DNA of 64,000 nt from Negadavirga shengliensis (GTDB taxonomy: Bacteria > Bacteroidota > Bacteroidia > Cytophagales > Cyclobacteriaceae), in contig NZ_JBHSJJ010000010.1 of NCBI RefSeq assembly GCF_042652345.1, positions 124,001 through 188,000 on the forward strand. Direction: 5' to 3'. The translations under genes were made by a program, and so were the position numbers. This document shows, piece after piece, positions 27,637 to 36,665 of this stretch. The notes beneath the pieces were generated by a model, which made no database searches, was not told the DNA's origin, and worked only from the letters and a program-made list of their open reading frames with translations. Positions within the stretch are counted from its first letter, which is position 1. The number at the start of each line of letters is the position of its first letter.

Positions 27637-27663
27637 TTCACCGCCAGCGTGGCTGGCGGTGAA
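27637..27663 (+). other. Strong stem-loop in the nosZ - downstream gene gap
   Basis: An 11-bp perfect GC-rich stem (TTCACCGCCAG at 27637-27647 with CTGGCGGTGAA at 27653-27663) closes a 5-nt loop. It begins 11 bp after the nosZ stop and ends 15 bp before the next start. There is no T-run, so a simple intrinsic terminator is unlikely. A processing or mRNA-stability element that raises nosZ over the maturation genes is a reasonable inference. Confidence 0.75.
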
Positions 27664-27678
27664 TTATCCTATAAAACA

Positions 27679-28296
27679 ATGAAAAACATCAGCTTGGTCA
27701 GTAGAATAATAATTTTCCTGGCAGCAACTTTAATGATCAGCGCCTATTTTACACCGCTTTGGCAGATCAGTCTTTGGGCGCCACAATACCCTGAAGGCTT
27801 AAATATGAAAATCTGGATCGACCATCTGAGCGGGGATATCGATATCATCAACGGCGTTAATCATTACATCGGCATGAAACACATCGGCGAAGAAATGTTC
27901 CCTGAATTTTCCTATCTCAAATACATCATAGGGGCCATCATCGCTTTTGGTTTTTTTGCCGCTTACAATGCAAAAAAATGGTCAGCGGTTGCATTTTTTT
28001 GCATGATCGCCTCACTGGGTCTGGGAGTGCTGGTAGACATGTACCTCTGGGGTTATGACTATGGTCACAACCTAAGTCCAACTGCCGCCATCAAAGTACC
28101 GGGAATGTCCTATCAGCCTCCACTGATCGGATACAAAGAACTACTTAATTTCCTTGCCTATTCCGGTCCGGATACGGGAGGATGGCTAATGGGATCCTCA
28201 GCGCTATTGGCTGGCCTGGCCATGGCCAAGGAGCTGATAGGATATAAAAAACCTAGAAATCAAGAAGAAAAACCATTTATCCGCCATGCAACTTAA
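27679..28296 (+). CDS. nos-cluster membrane protein, unknown function
   Basis: A 205-residue inner-membrane protein with about four hydrophobic segments: 5-25, then 70-90, 95-115 and near the C-terminus. A conserved-looking periplasmic loop has DIDIINGVNHYIGMKHI. ATG 27679 (MKNISLVSR) is chosen over an upstream GTG inside the stem-loop. Small polytopic proteins of unknown role follow nosZ in many clade II clusters (for example NosB of epsilonproteobacteria). Position suggests an analogous role, but I see no motif proving homology. It overlaps nosL by 11 bp. Confidence 0.75.
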   Translation: MKNISLVSRIIIFLAATLMISAYFTPLWQISLWAPQYPEGLNMKIWIDHLSGDIDIINGVNHYIGMKHIGEEMFPEFSYLKYIIGAIIAFGFFAAYNAKKWSAVAFFCMIASLGLGVLVDMYLWGYDYGHNLSPTAAIKVPGMSYQPPLIGYKELLNFLAYSGPDTGGWLMGSSALLAGLAMAKELIGYKKPRNQEEKPFIRHAT

Positions 28297-28735
28297 CAGG
28301 AAAAGGAAAACATGTTGGTTTATACTTTTGCTTATAGGCGTAATAGCCTGCGAAGTTAAACCCAGGGCCATCAACTATGGGGAAGACGCCTGCCATCACT
28401 GTAAAATGAAGTTGATGGATCCCTATTTTGGGGCGGAAGCCCTGACCAAAAAAGGAAAGGTTTATATTTTCGATGATGTAAACTGCCTCATGAACTGGAA
28501 AGAAGAGGAAAAGATAAGCGAAGAGGACCTGGCAGAAGTATTGGTGACGGATTACAATCAGCCAGAAACCCTTATTGATGCTACCACCGCATTTTATTTA
28601 AAATCGCCTGACTTCAAAACCCCCATGGCAAGTGAGGTGGCGGCATTTGCCGATTATGAGGCTCTGAAGGCATATAAAAACAAAAACGGGGGCATCTATC
28701 TGGCTTGGGGAGAACTGGTAACCCAATTCAAATAA
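28286..28735 (+). CDS. nosL: NosL copper chaperone lipoprotein
   Basis: This 149-residue lipoprotein has a lipobox ending at Cys22 (GVIAC). The NosL copper site is DACHHCKMKLMDPYFGAE, with Cys36, Cys39 and Met41. NosL delivers Cu(I) to the NosDFY machinery for maturation of the CuZ centre of NosZ. Further family features are the FDDVNCLMNW block and a C-terminal aromatic region ending in WGELV. The start ATG overlaps the previous gene by 11 bp. A 64-bp gap separates it from nosD. Confidence 0.92.
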   Translation: MQLNRKRKTCWFILLLIGVIACEVKPRAINYGEDACHHCKMKLMDPYFGAEALTKKGKVYIFDDVNCLMNWKEEEKISEEDLAEVLVTDYNQPETLIDATTAFYLKSPDFKTPMASEVAAFADYEALKAYKNKNGGIYLAWGELVTQFK

Positions 28736-28799
28736 ACAATCTGGCCATGTTCAATAGGGAATAATTAGGCCGGAATTAAACCATAAAACACATTCAACG

Positions 28800-30047
28800 A
28801 TGAGGCTTACAGGAATTTGCTTGGTTATGGCCTTGCTTTTTACACCTAACGCTCTCAAGGGAAAAACCATTCCCATACGGGAGGGACAGTCCATTCAGGA
28901 AGCAGTGGACAATGCTGCGGAAAAAGACACCTTGCTTCTTGCCGCCGGCTTATACCAAGAACATGACATTATCATCACCAAAGCCCTTACCATTCTGGGT
29001 CACAATTATCCCATTATCGACGGCAGGGGGCAAGGCACTCTCTTTACTGTGGCGGCAGATCATGTCCATATACATGGTTTGAAAATGACAAATACCGGCA
29101 AATCGAATATAGATGATTCAGCAGCAATAAAATTTTATGATTCGAAATACTGCTCTGTCGATGATAACATCCTGATGGATACTTTTTTCGGACTGCATTT
29201 TTCCAATTCTTCACGGCTTACCATTACCAATAACCGGCTACATGCTGCTGCCGAGAAAGAATACCACAGCGGAAACGGCATTCACCTGTGGAAATGTAAG
29301 GATTCCCTGATTGAAGGCAACCACATTGAAGGCCATAGAGACGGTGTGTACCTGGAGTTTGTTACAAACACCACCGTCCAAAACAACTTGGTGGCAGGCA
29401 ACAAGCGGTATGGGCTGCATTTCATGTTCTCCCATGACAACAGTTACCTCAAAAACACCTTCCGTAAAAACGGCGCCGGAGTAGCGGTAATGTATACCAA
29501 GAATGTCAGGATGATCGAAAATATCTTCGAGGAAAACTGGGGCGCCAGCGCGTATGGCATCCTTTTGAAAGACATTTCAGACAGTGAGGTGATCGGGAAT
29601 ACCTTCCGGAAAAATACCGTGGGCATCTACATGGAAGGAAGCAGCCGCAACAATTTCCGCCATAATACCTTCCGCGAAAACGGCTGGGCTTTAAAACTCA
29701 TGGCCAGCTGTGACCAAAACTCATTTGCAGCCAATAATTTTACGGGAAACACCTTCGATATCAGCACAAATGGAAGCTTGGTGCTCAATACCTTAAAAGA
29801 AAACTATTGGGATAAATACGAGGGTTATGATCTGGACAAGGACCGGTTCGGGGATATTCCCTACCGTCCGATAAACCTTTACAGCGTCATTGTAGAAAAA
29901 ATTCCCGCCGCAGTAATACTATGGAGAAGCTTCTTGGTGGGCCTGCTGGACCGAATGGAAAAAGTGATCCCCTCCATCACGCCGGAAAACATGATTGATG
30001 AATCCCCTAAAATGCAACCCTATGATTTCAGTAAAGCATCTCTATAA
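28800..30047 (+). CDS. nosD: NosD periplasmic copper-maturation protein
   Basis: This 415-residue exported protein has a signal peptide ending near residue 23. It is built of parallel beta-helix repeats (CASH/NosD type, for example NNRLHA, NTFRKN, NNFRHNTFREN). NosD partners the NosFY ABC transporter in handing copper and sulfur to apo-NosZ. The C-terminal hydrophobic segment near 365-385 (AAVILWRSFLVGLL) could contact the membrane, as in other NosD proteins. It overlaps nosF by about 26 bp. Confidence 0.92.
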   Translation: MRLTGICLVMALLFTPNALKGKTIPIREGQSIQEAVDNAAEKDTLLLAAGLYQEHDIIITKALTILGHNYPIIDGRGQGTLFTVAADHVHIHGLKMTNTGKSNIDDSAAIKFYDSKYCSVDDNILMDTFFGLHFSNSSRLTITNNRLHAAAEKEYHSGNGIHLWKCKDSLIEGNHIEGHRDGVYLEFVTNTTVQNNLVAGNKRYGLHFMFSHDNSYLKNTFRKNGAGVAVMYTKNVRMIENIFEENWGASAYGILLKDISDSEVIGNTFRKNTVGIYMEGSSRNNFRHNTFRENGWALKLMASCDQNSFAANNFTGNTFDISTNGSLVLNTLKENYWDKYEGYDLDKDRFGDIPYRPINLYSVIVEKIPAAVILWRSFLVGLLDRMEKVIPSITPENMIDESPKMQPYDFSKASL

Positions 30048-30765
30048 AAAATTCGGAAAACTGGAGGTCCTCAGGGACTTCAATCTGGAATTTGAAGCCG
30101 GGAGCAGCTATGCCCTGATGGGACCTAATGGTTCAGGAAAAACGACCTTGATCAAAACCATTTTGGGAATGGTAATTCCTGATACAGGCGAAATCATGGT
30201 GCAGGGGGAATCCATTAAGGGAAATTTCAAATACAGGTCCGATATCGGCTATATGCCCCAAATCGGCCGTTACCCCGGAAACATCAAAATCGGACAGCTT
30301 TTTACCATGATGCAGGACATTAGGCCAGAGATAAGCGAGTATGACATGGAATTGGTCGAAGCCTTTGGATTGGACACCATGATGGACAAAGCCATGCATA
30401 CCCTCAGCGGCGGCACCCGTCAAAAAGTAAGTGCTGCACTCGCTTTTATGTTCGACCCTGATATCCTGATCCTGGATGAACCCACGGCGGGACTTGATCC
30501 GATGGCAGTAGAAGTACTCAAAAGAAAGATCAAAAAAGAAAGACAAAAAGGGAAACTCATTTTGATCACTTCCCATATACTGAGCGAACTCGATGAACTG
30601 ACCAACCATGCCATATACATCTTTGAGGGAAAAGTCTTCTTTAATGATAGTGTGGAAAGCCTGAAGGAAATTACAGGTGAAAAAAGGTTTTCTACCGCCA
30701 TCGCCCGGCTGATGGAATGGAGCATAAAAAAAAATCCACCCCAAATTAAAATAAGCCATGTTTAA
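30022..30765 (+). CDS. nosF: NosF ABC transporter ATPase
   Basis: This 247-residue ABC ATPase has Walker A GPNGSGKTT, a Q-loop at MPQIGRYP, signature LSGGTRQKVS and Walker B ILILDEPTAGLDP with a downstream switch His (ITSHILSEL). It powers the NosFY complex that supports NosD in CuZ assembly. ATG 30022 gives MISVKHLYKKFGK, the normal family start; the frame reaches back to 29995 (TTG), deeper into nosD, without support. It overlaps nosY by 8 bp. Confidence 0.92.
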   Translation: MISVKHLYKKFGKLEVLRDFNLEFEAGSSYALMGPNGSGKTTLIKTILGMVIPDTGEIMVQGESIKGNFKYRSDIGYMPQIGRYPGNIKIGQLFTMMQDIRPEISEYDMELVEAFGLDTMMDKAMHTLSGGTRQKVSAALAFMFDPDILILDEPTAGLDPMAVEVLKRKIKKERQKGKLILITSHILSELDELTNHAIYIFEGKVFFNDSVESLKEITGEKRFSTAIARLMEWSIKKNPPQIKISHV

Positions 30766-31525
30766 ACTGCTTAAATATTCTCTGTACGACATCGTTAAAT
30801 CCCGGTTTGCGATACTTTATACCCTGTTTATGGTCTTGGTAGCCATATCCATCTATCAAGTCAGTGAGGACATGGCAAAAGTGTCCTTAAGCCTGTTGAA
30901 CATTATGCTCATGATTGTGCCGTTGATTGCGGCGGTATTTGCTACCACCCATTTTTTCAATAACCTGGAGTTTACTGAACTCATGTTGGCCCAGCCGGTT
31001 AAAAGAAGGGATGTGTTTTTAAGCCAGGTTCTGGCAGTTGTAGCCGTCCTTAGTGCGGCCCTTTTGGTTGGTTTTGGCGTCCCCATGTTACTGTGGGGGG
31101 CGGACAGCAGTGTCCTGATATTGCTGGCTGTCGGTATAAGTTTAAGTGCGGTCTTTGCCGGGTTGGCCTTTTTGGCCTCGGTCCTCACCCGTGATAAAGC
31201 CAAGGCCATAGGTATAAGTCTTTCTTTTTGGATTTATTTTTCACTGGTATACGATGGGTTTGTGCTGTACCTGATCTATAGCCTTGCAGATTATCCCTTG
31301 GAAAAGACCACACTGGGACTGGTGCTTTTCAACCCTGTTGATCTGGGAAGAATCATCATGTTGATGCAGCTGGATATCTCAGCGCTTATGGGATATACCG
31401 GTGCTTTTTTCCAGCAATTTTTTGGAAGCGCCCAGGGATTGGTTTTATCCGGTTCTGTATTGCTCGTCTGGATACTCTGGCCTATTCTGGTTTCCCAACG
31501 TATCTTTCAGAAAAAAGACTTTTAA
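30758..31525 (+). CDS. nosY: NosY ABC transporter permease
   Basis: This 255-residue ABC-2 type permease has six hydrophobic helices (about 15-40, 48-70, 95-118, 125-145, 160-185, 225-248) and the cytoplasmic loop FTELMLAQPVKRRDVFLSQ. With NosF it forms the membrane transporter of the NosDFY complex. It is the last gene of the nos transcript. No clear intrinsic terminator follows within 100 bp. Confidence 0.92.
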   Translation: MFKLLKYSLYDIVKSRFAILYTLFMVLVAISIYQVSEDMAKVSLSLLNIMLMIVPLIAAVFATTHFFNNLEFTELMLAQPVKRRDVFLSQVLAVVAVLSAALLVGFGVPMLLWGADSSVLILLAVGISLSAVFAGLAFLASVLTRDKAKAIGISLSFWIYFSLVYDGFVLYLIYSLADYPLEKTTLGLVLFNPVDLGRIIMLMQLDISALMGYTGAFFQQFFGSAQGLVLSGSVLLVWILWPILVSQRIFQKKDF

Positions 31526-31942
31526 AGGAGTCTTCTTTCCGGCACTTGCTCAAACCAAATAAAATACCACTACTGCCCTTGATAAAGGTCAAGTCCGTAT
31601 TTTTACTTGTTCCTTCATCAATATCATGAAATAAACAAAAAAGCATTACAATAAAAACCCGTATAAAATTTCGATTTACATAAAATTTTAAGATTTTTGA
31701 TATACGATTTACGTGGCAAAGCAGATGACCATGGCTTGAAGCCTTGGGCTTTTGGGATGTGGCTTACATGAAAGCCGTAAAAAGGAGTTGCTGCCTGCCA
31801 AATCAATCCTCTAGATAAATGCAGGGACGACCAACTACGTCACGCTGTAATCATATCATCCCAACATCGTATCATCAAATCATCCTTACTTCCCTGCATC
31901 CCAGCCTGCATCTAATCATTAGATCATCGCATCATCAGACCA
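31526..31942. other. Intergenic stretch with ATCAT-rich simple repeats
   Basis: 417 bp between the ends of nosY and the efflux operon, converging. The right part (about 31849-31945) has at least eight irregularly spaced ATCAT or ATCATC words, a degenerate simple repeat. A Crp/Fnr-like site lies at 31579-31592. No gene is supported. Confidence 0.6.
31579..31592. promoter_or_regulatory. Crp/Fnr-family-like box, orphan position
   Basis: TTGAT-AAAG-GTCAA differs by one base from the Fnr/Dnr-type palindrome TTGAT-N4-ATCAA. It lies 54 bp after nosY with no gene start nearby on either strand, so it may be a chance match or a relic. Confidence 0.3.
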
Positions 31943-33409
31943 TCAATCCTGCCATCCCCCCCCGAGGCTGCGATACAGTTCCACCTTGGCCAAGGCGAGC
32001 AGCATTTGCAACTGCACCCGATCCAGGTTGGTCTGGAGGAAATCCTCTTGGGCGTTGATGACTTCCAGGTAGTTGGCAAAACCGCTTTGGAAAAGCAAGC
32101 CGGCGTTGCCCAAACCCTGGGTAGTGATGCCAAGTCGTTCTTCTACAATCTCATATTCTTCCTGTAGCTTTTCGATATTGACCAGGGCATTGGATACTTC
32201 CGTTACTGCGGTGGTGATAGTTTCTTTGAAGTCCAGCTCCGCTATTTCCTTTTCCTTGATGGCGATGCGGTGATTGGTTTTCAACCTTCGATTTTGGAAA
32301 ATGGGTTGGAATAGTGCGCCGTTGAGAATGGCAAAGCTCGAGGATACCGGGTCGATAAGATTATCCAGTCTCATGGAATTGAAGCCGGTACTGGCTCCGA
32401 TGGTCAGGGCAGGGTACTTCATCGCCTGGGTGATGCCTACCCGGGCATTGCTAGCGATGAGGTTATACTCGGCCGCCGCTACGTCAGGGCGGTTTTGGAC
32501 GAGTTCGATGGGTACTCCTGCGCTGTATTGCTGACTGAAGTCGATCTGCTCAAGAAAGTGTATGGACTCTATGGCTTGTGGTGCCCTTCCAAGAAGGTTG
32601 TTGAGCCGATTTTCCTGGGAAATATAGGCCTTTTCGAGTTGGGGGATAAGTGCCTTGGCCCTTAGCATTTGGGACTCGGTCTGCTGTATCGCCAGGGCAG
32701 TTGTCTCTCCCGCTTCATATTGGAGGCGGACGATACGGAGGGTGTTTTGACTTAGTTCATAGTTTCTCTCGGCTACTGTCATCTGGGACTTGAGCATCAG
32801 CATGCTGAAGTAAGTAGAGGCTATATCGGAGATCAAAGCAGTCTGAAGGGCTTTTTGGAATTCTTGAGTTTCCATAAACTCGGCAAGTTGTGCCTCTTTT
32901 TGCCAGCGGAATTTCCCCCAGATATCCAGTTCCCAGCTCGTTTGCAGGGAAATGGCGTGGACGAGGTTTTCTGTATAAAAGGAAGTAGGTATATTGTCCG
33001 GCCCGTGATTTCGACGGGATCGGTTTGAGCCGTGGTTGTTGAAGTTTCCTCCATAGTATTCCCGAATATATCGAAAGGGATCAGCTCCCAGCCTGGGGTA
33101 GAGATTGGCCTTGGATTGCTTGACCATCTCCATTCCGATCTCTACTTCCTTTGCTATTTTTTGCACGTCAAAGTTGTTTTCCAGTGCCGTGTCAATCAGG
33201 GCGATCAAGATGGTGTCATTGAAAAACTCCCGCCAGTTGATCGTGGCGATGCGATCCCCACCTACGAAGAGGCTGTCCTGGAGCTTGTCACTTCCATAGA
33301 ATTTGTCAGGAAGGGGATACTCGGGACCTTGGTATGTCTCACCTACCTTGCAGCTGGCAATGGTCAGCACGATCAAAGCAAGTGGCAAAAATCTTTTTAA
33401 GTGGTTCAT
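31943..33409 (-). CDS. RND efflux outer-membrane factor (NodT/OprM family)
   Basis: This 488-residue outer-membrane channel lipoprotein has a lipobox at LTIASC (Cys20). It has two tandem outer-membrane-efflux (TolC-type) repeats with long helices, and typical motifs AHAISLQTSWELDIWGKFR, VPIELVQNRPDVAAAEYNL and FANYLEVINAQEDFL near the C-terminus. With the adjoining permease and adaptor it forms a tripartite pump. The substrate is unknown. Its ATG overlaps the permease stop by 4 bp. Confidence 0.93.
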   Translation of the reverse strand: MNHLKRFLPLALIVLTIASCKVGETYQGPEYPLPDKFYGSDKLQDSLFVGGDRIATINWREFFNDTILIALIDTALENNFDVQKIAKEVEIGMEMVKQSKANLYPRLGADPFRYIREYYGGNFNNHGSNRSRRNHGPDNIPTSFYTENLVHAISLQTSWELDIWGKFRWQKEAQLAEFMETQEFQKALQTALISDIASTYFSMLMLKSQMTVAERNYELSQNTLRIVRLQYEAGETTALAIQQTESQMLRAKALIPQLEKAYISQENRLNNLLGRAPQAIESIHFLEQIDFSQQYSAGVPIELVQNRPDVAAAEYNLIASNARVGITQAMKYPALTIGASTGFNSMRLDNLIDPVSSSFAILNGALFQPIFQNRRLKTNHRIAIKEKEIAELDFKETITTAVTEVSNALVNIEKLQEEYEIVEERLGITTQGLGNAGLLFQSGFANYLEVINAQEDFLQTNLDRVQLQMLLALAKVELYRSLGGGWQD

Positions 33410-36400
33410 TGCTTCGTGTTTTCTTCGACGGTTTTTAAAGAGTATTTGTCGTTGAGTTGAAGTAATATATAGGTTAATACCGGGATGATGACAATCCCGA
33501 GACCTACGTTAAACAACATTCCCCCTGCGGTACCAATACTCACCGATTTGTTGCCTATCGCCGAGGAGCCACTGGCAAACATTAAAGGGGTAAGTCCTGC
33601 GGTAAAAGCCAAGGAGGTCATGACAATGGCTCGTATACGCAAGCCGCAGGCTTCCACTACCGCATCCAGTACCTCAAGGCCCGCCCGGCGTTTTTGAGCT
33701 GCAAATTCCACGATAAGGATGGCATTCTTGGCCAAGAGTCCTAGGAGCATTAATATCCCCACTTGTACGTATATGTTATTGTCTATTCCGGCAAGGTTGA
33801 TGAATACAAAGACCCCAAGGATCCCGGTAGGCAAGGAAAGCATCACCGCTAAGGGCAACCAAAAACTCTCATACTGAGCGGACAAGATAAAATAGACCAA
33901 TACGATACTAATGATAAATACGATCATGGCGTCGTTACCGGATTTTTTTTCTTCCAAACTCATACTGGTCCATTCATATCCAAGGCTGGCCGGCAACTTG
34001 GTTTCGCCCAGTTCTTCGATTTTAGCCATTACATCTCCGGTACTATACCCTCTGGCAGGGGTGATATTCACCTTGGCTGCATTGTATAGGTTGTATCGGG
34101 TTACAGTTTCAGGGCCAAAATCAGGTTCCAGACTTACAAAGGTATTGATGGGGACATTTTCACCGTCTTTGCCTCTTACGAAAATGGAATTGAAGGTCTC
34201 GGGACTTTCCGTAAACTGGGTGTCTCCTTGAAGATAGGTTTTGTACTGACGGGTGAAAAGGCTGAAATCGCCCACTCTTTGGCGTCCAAAGGTAGATTGC
34301 AGGGTAAACATCATCTCCTTTACGCTTACCCCCAAGGCGTTGGCTTTTTCAAAATCGATATTGAGCTTAAATTGGGGGAAATTGGGATTGAAGGAGGTAA
34401 AGGCGCTTTCTATTTCCTTTTGGCCGCTCAGTTCAATGATAAACTCATTCACCGATTGGCTAAACTCTCCCATGCCTTCATCAGCCCGGTCTTGCAGCAC
34501 GATCTGTACCCCGTCAAAATCACCAAACCCTTGCACAGTAGGCCGCGGATAGATGTTTAGACTGCTCAATTCTGTGACTACACTGCTTAGTTTTCCGGTG
34601 AAGTGGTTGACCACATCCTCTATGTTTTTTATCTTTCCCCTTTTGCCTTTTTCTTTTAGCATGATGTAAAGCAGCCCGGAAGAAGGGGTTTCGGAACCAT
34701 CGACAATGTTGTATCCGGAGACCGTGTTTACGGATTCTACCGCCTCTTCTTGCTCTAAGATCGCTGCCATATCGTCCAAGACTTGATTGGTACGGTTTAG
34801 CGCAGCTCCTTCGGGAAGGGCGATGGAACCAATAAGAAAATTGTCGTCCTCAGTAGGGATAAAGCCACTGGGGGTAATCCTAGCCAATACTACCAACGAG
34901 AGTATGATAATACCTAGTCCAGCTAAGCTTACCCATTTATACTGAATGGCCTTTTTTACCAGGCCAAGGTACCTGTTCGTAAACTTATCAAAAAGCACAT
35001 CAAACCTCCTAAACCCTTTTTCTTTCAGTATATTGACCTTACGGAAGTTCTTAGACCGCTTATAAAAAGCTGACAAGCGTTTTTTCCCTTGTTTTTTATC
35101 CTTCTTTTTATAGAACAAGATAAAGAGGGTGGGCCCCATGGTAAGGGCTACTACTGCAGAAAGCAATACCGAAATGGTAATGGTGTAGGCAAATTCCTGG
35201 TAAAATACCCCTACCGGACCTTGAAGAAAGCCCACAGGAAGGAATACGGCAGCAATCACGATGGTAATGGAGATAACTGCCCCGGTGATTTCGTCAAGGG
35301 CTGAATTTACCGCCTGCACCGCCGTCATTTTATAGTGTTCCATTTTTTCGTAGATGGCCTCGACGACTACAATGGCATCATCTACCACTATACCGATCGC
35401 AAGCACCATAGAGAACATACTGAGCACGTTCATACTCACCCCGATAATACTGAGGAAAAAGAAGGTGCCCACTAGTGAAATAGGGATGGTGATCGCGGTG
35501 ATCAACGTAATTTTAACATCCTGTAAAAATAGGAAGACCACCAGGAACACCAGGATAAAAGCCTCTATAAGCGTCTGTTGCACGTGGTGCATGGATTCAT
35601 CGACTGCATCACGCACGCTAAAAGGGATTTCATAGTCCATTCCCTCGGGGAACAGTTTGGCCTGAGCCTCCATTACTTCCCGTACTGCTTTGTCTATTTC
35701 CATGGCATTGGCGCCATTTTGCTGTACGATATCCATGGTGATAGCCGGTTTATTGTCAAAGCGGTTTTTGCTCGCATAATTACTGGCTCCCAATTCTATA
35801 CGGGCAATGTCCTTCAGCTTAAGTTGCAAGCCATCCTGCTCCGTTTTTATCACGATGTTTTCGTACTGCTCTTCTTCATAAAAACGCCCCTCATGCTTAA
35901 TAACAATCTCAAAAGCTTCTTCGGAGTTTTGCCCAAATTTGCCCGGGCCTGCCTCAAAACTTTGATCCCTCATCTGGTTATAGACATCCCTGGGGGTTAG
36001 GTTATACATAGCCAGTTTTTCAGGATTGAGCCAGATCCGCATGGCATAGTCCCGTCTAAGCAAAATAGTCGCTTCCGCCAGCCCTTCAATCCGTTTAAGT
36101 TCCCGGTTGATGTTTCTTCGGGTATAAGAGCTTATGAACGTTTCGTCGTAAGTGCCGTCGCTGAATACGTTTACGGTCATCAAGGTTCCCTTCATCCGCT
36201 TCATTACCTGTATCCCTTCTTGTATTACTTCGGGGGGCAGGTCAGCGGTGACTCCGGAGATCCGGTTTTGGATTTCCACCGCTCCCTGGTCAGGATTGGA
36301 ACCCGGCTTAAAGTACACCGTCACCCTCCCCACACCGGCGTTGGTAGCGGTAGAGTTGATGTATTCCATGTTCTCAGTGCCATTAATGGCTTCCTCGATG

Positions 36401-36591
36401 GGTAGTAATACCGCCTGGGCCAAGGTTTCGGAGTTGGCTCCGGGATAGCTTACCCCTACCGATACACTGGGGGGGGCAATCTCAGGAAAACGCTCTACGG
36501 GAAGTAGGGATATGCTGAAGGCACCGGCCAGTACTAATACGATGGATATGACAAACGTGAGTACCGGTCGCTGTATGATTTTTTTTATCAT
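33406..36591 (-). CDS. RND efflux permease (HAE1/AcrB family)
   Basis: This 1061-residue inner-membrane pump has 12 helices and two large periplasmic loops. Proton-relay acids in helix 4 are in AIGIVVDDAIVVVEAIYE, and the helix-11 region is LLGLLAKNAILIVEFA. The N-terminus MIKKIIQRPVLTFVISIVLVLAG and the early PEIAPPSVSVGVSYPGA motif are classical AcrB/MexB features. It exports hydrophobic or amphiphilic compounds using proton-motive force. It is the middle gene of adaptor-permease-channel on the minus strand, 74 bp after the adaptor gene. The substrate cannot be told. Confidence 0.95.
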   Translation of the reverse strand: MIKKIIQRPVLTFVISIVLVLAGAFSISLLPVERFPEIAPPSVSVGVSYPGANSETLAQAVLLPIEEAINGTENMEYINSTATNAGVGRVTVYFKPGSNPDQGAVEIQNRISGVTADLPPEVIQEGIQVMKRMKGTLMTVNVFSDGTYDETFISSYTRRNINRELKRIEGLAEATILLRRDYAMRIWLNPEKLAMYNLTPRDVYNQMRDQSFEAGPGKFGQNSEEAFEIVIKHEGRFYEEEQYENIVIKTEQDGLQLKLKDIARIELGASNYASKNRFDNKPAITMDIVQQNGANAMEIDKAVREVMEAQAKLFPEGMDYEIPFSVRDAVDESMHHVQQTLIEAFILVFLVVFLFLQDVKITLITAITIPISLVGTFFFLSIIGVSMNVLSMFSMVLAIGIVVDDAIVVVEAIYEKMEHYKMTAVQAVNSALDEITGAVISITIVIAAVFLPVGFLQGPVGVFYQEFAYTITISVLLSAVVALTMGPTLFILFYKKKDKKQGKKRLSAFYKRSKNFRKVNILKEKGFRRFDVLFDKFTNRYLGLVKKAIQYKWVSLAGLGIIILSLVVLARITPSGFIPTEDDNFLIGSIALPEGAALNRTNQVLDDMAAILEQEEAVESVNTVSGYNIVDGSETPSSGLLYIMLKEKGKRGKIKNIEDVVNHFTGKLSSVVTELSSLNIYPRPTVQGFGDFDGVQIVLQDRADEGMGEFSQSVNEFIIELSGQKEIESAFTSFNPNFPQFKLNIDFEKANALGVSVKEMMFTLQSTFGRQRVGDFSLFTRQYKTYLQGDTQFTESPETFNSIFVRGKDGENVPINTFVSLEPDFGPETVTRYNLYNAAKVNITPARGYSTGDVMAKIEELGETKLPASLGYEWTSMSLEEKKSGNDAMIVFIISIVLVYFILSAQYESFWLPLAVMLSLPTGILGVFVFINLAGIDNNIYVQVGILMLLGLLAKNAILIVEFAAQKRRAGLEVLDAVVEACGLRIRAIVMTSLAFTAGLTPLMFASGSSAIGNKSVSIGTAGGMLFNVGLGIVIIPVLTYILLQLNDKYSLKTVEENTKQ

Positions 36592-36665
36592 GGTTTAGTT
36601 TTTACGCAATGGAGTGTAAAAAGAGATCGACTTAAAAAAGCAAAGAATGAATGGGATTTCTTTTA

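Noticed and set aside
31579..31592. Fnr-like site as the promoter control of the nos genes
   Set aside because: It lies downstream of nosY, not upstream of any nos gene, and no start codon follows within a sensible distance.
31819..32058. Small His/Ser-rich gene after nosY
   Set aside because: The composition reflects the ATCAT simple repeat, and the frame runs antisense into the efflux channel gene.
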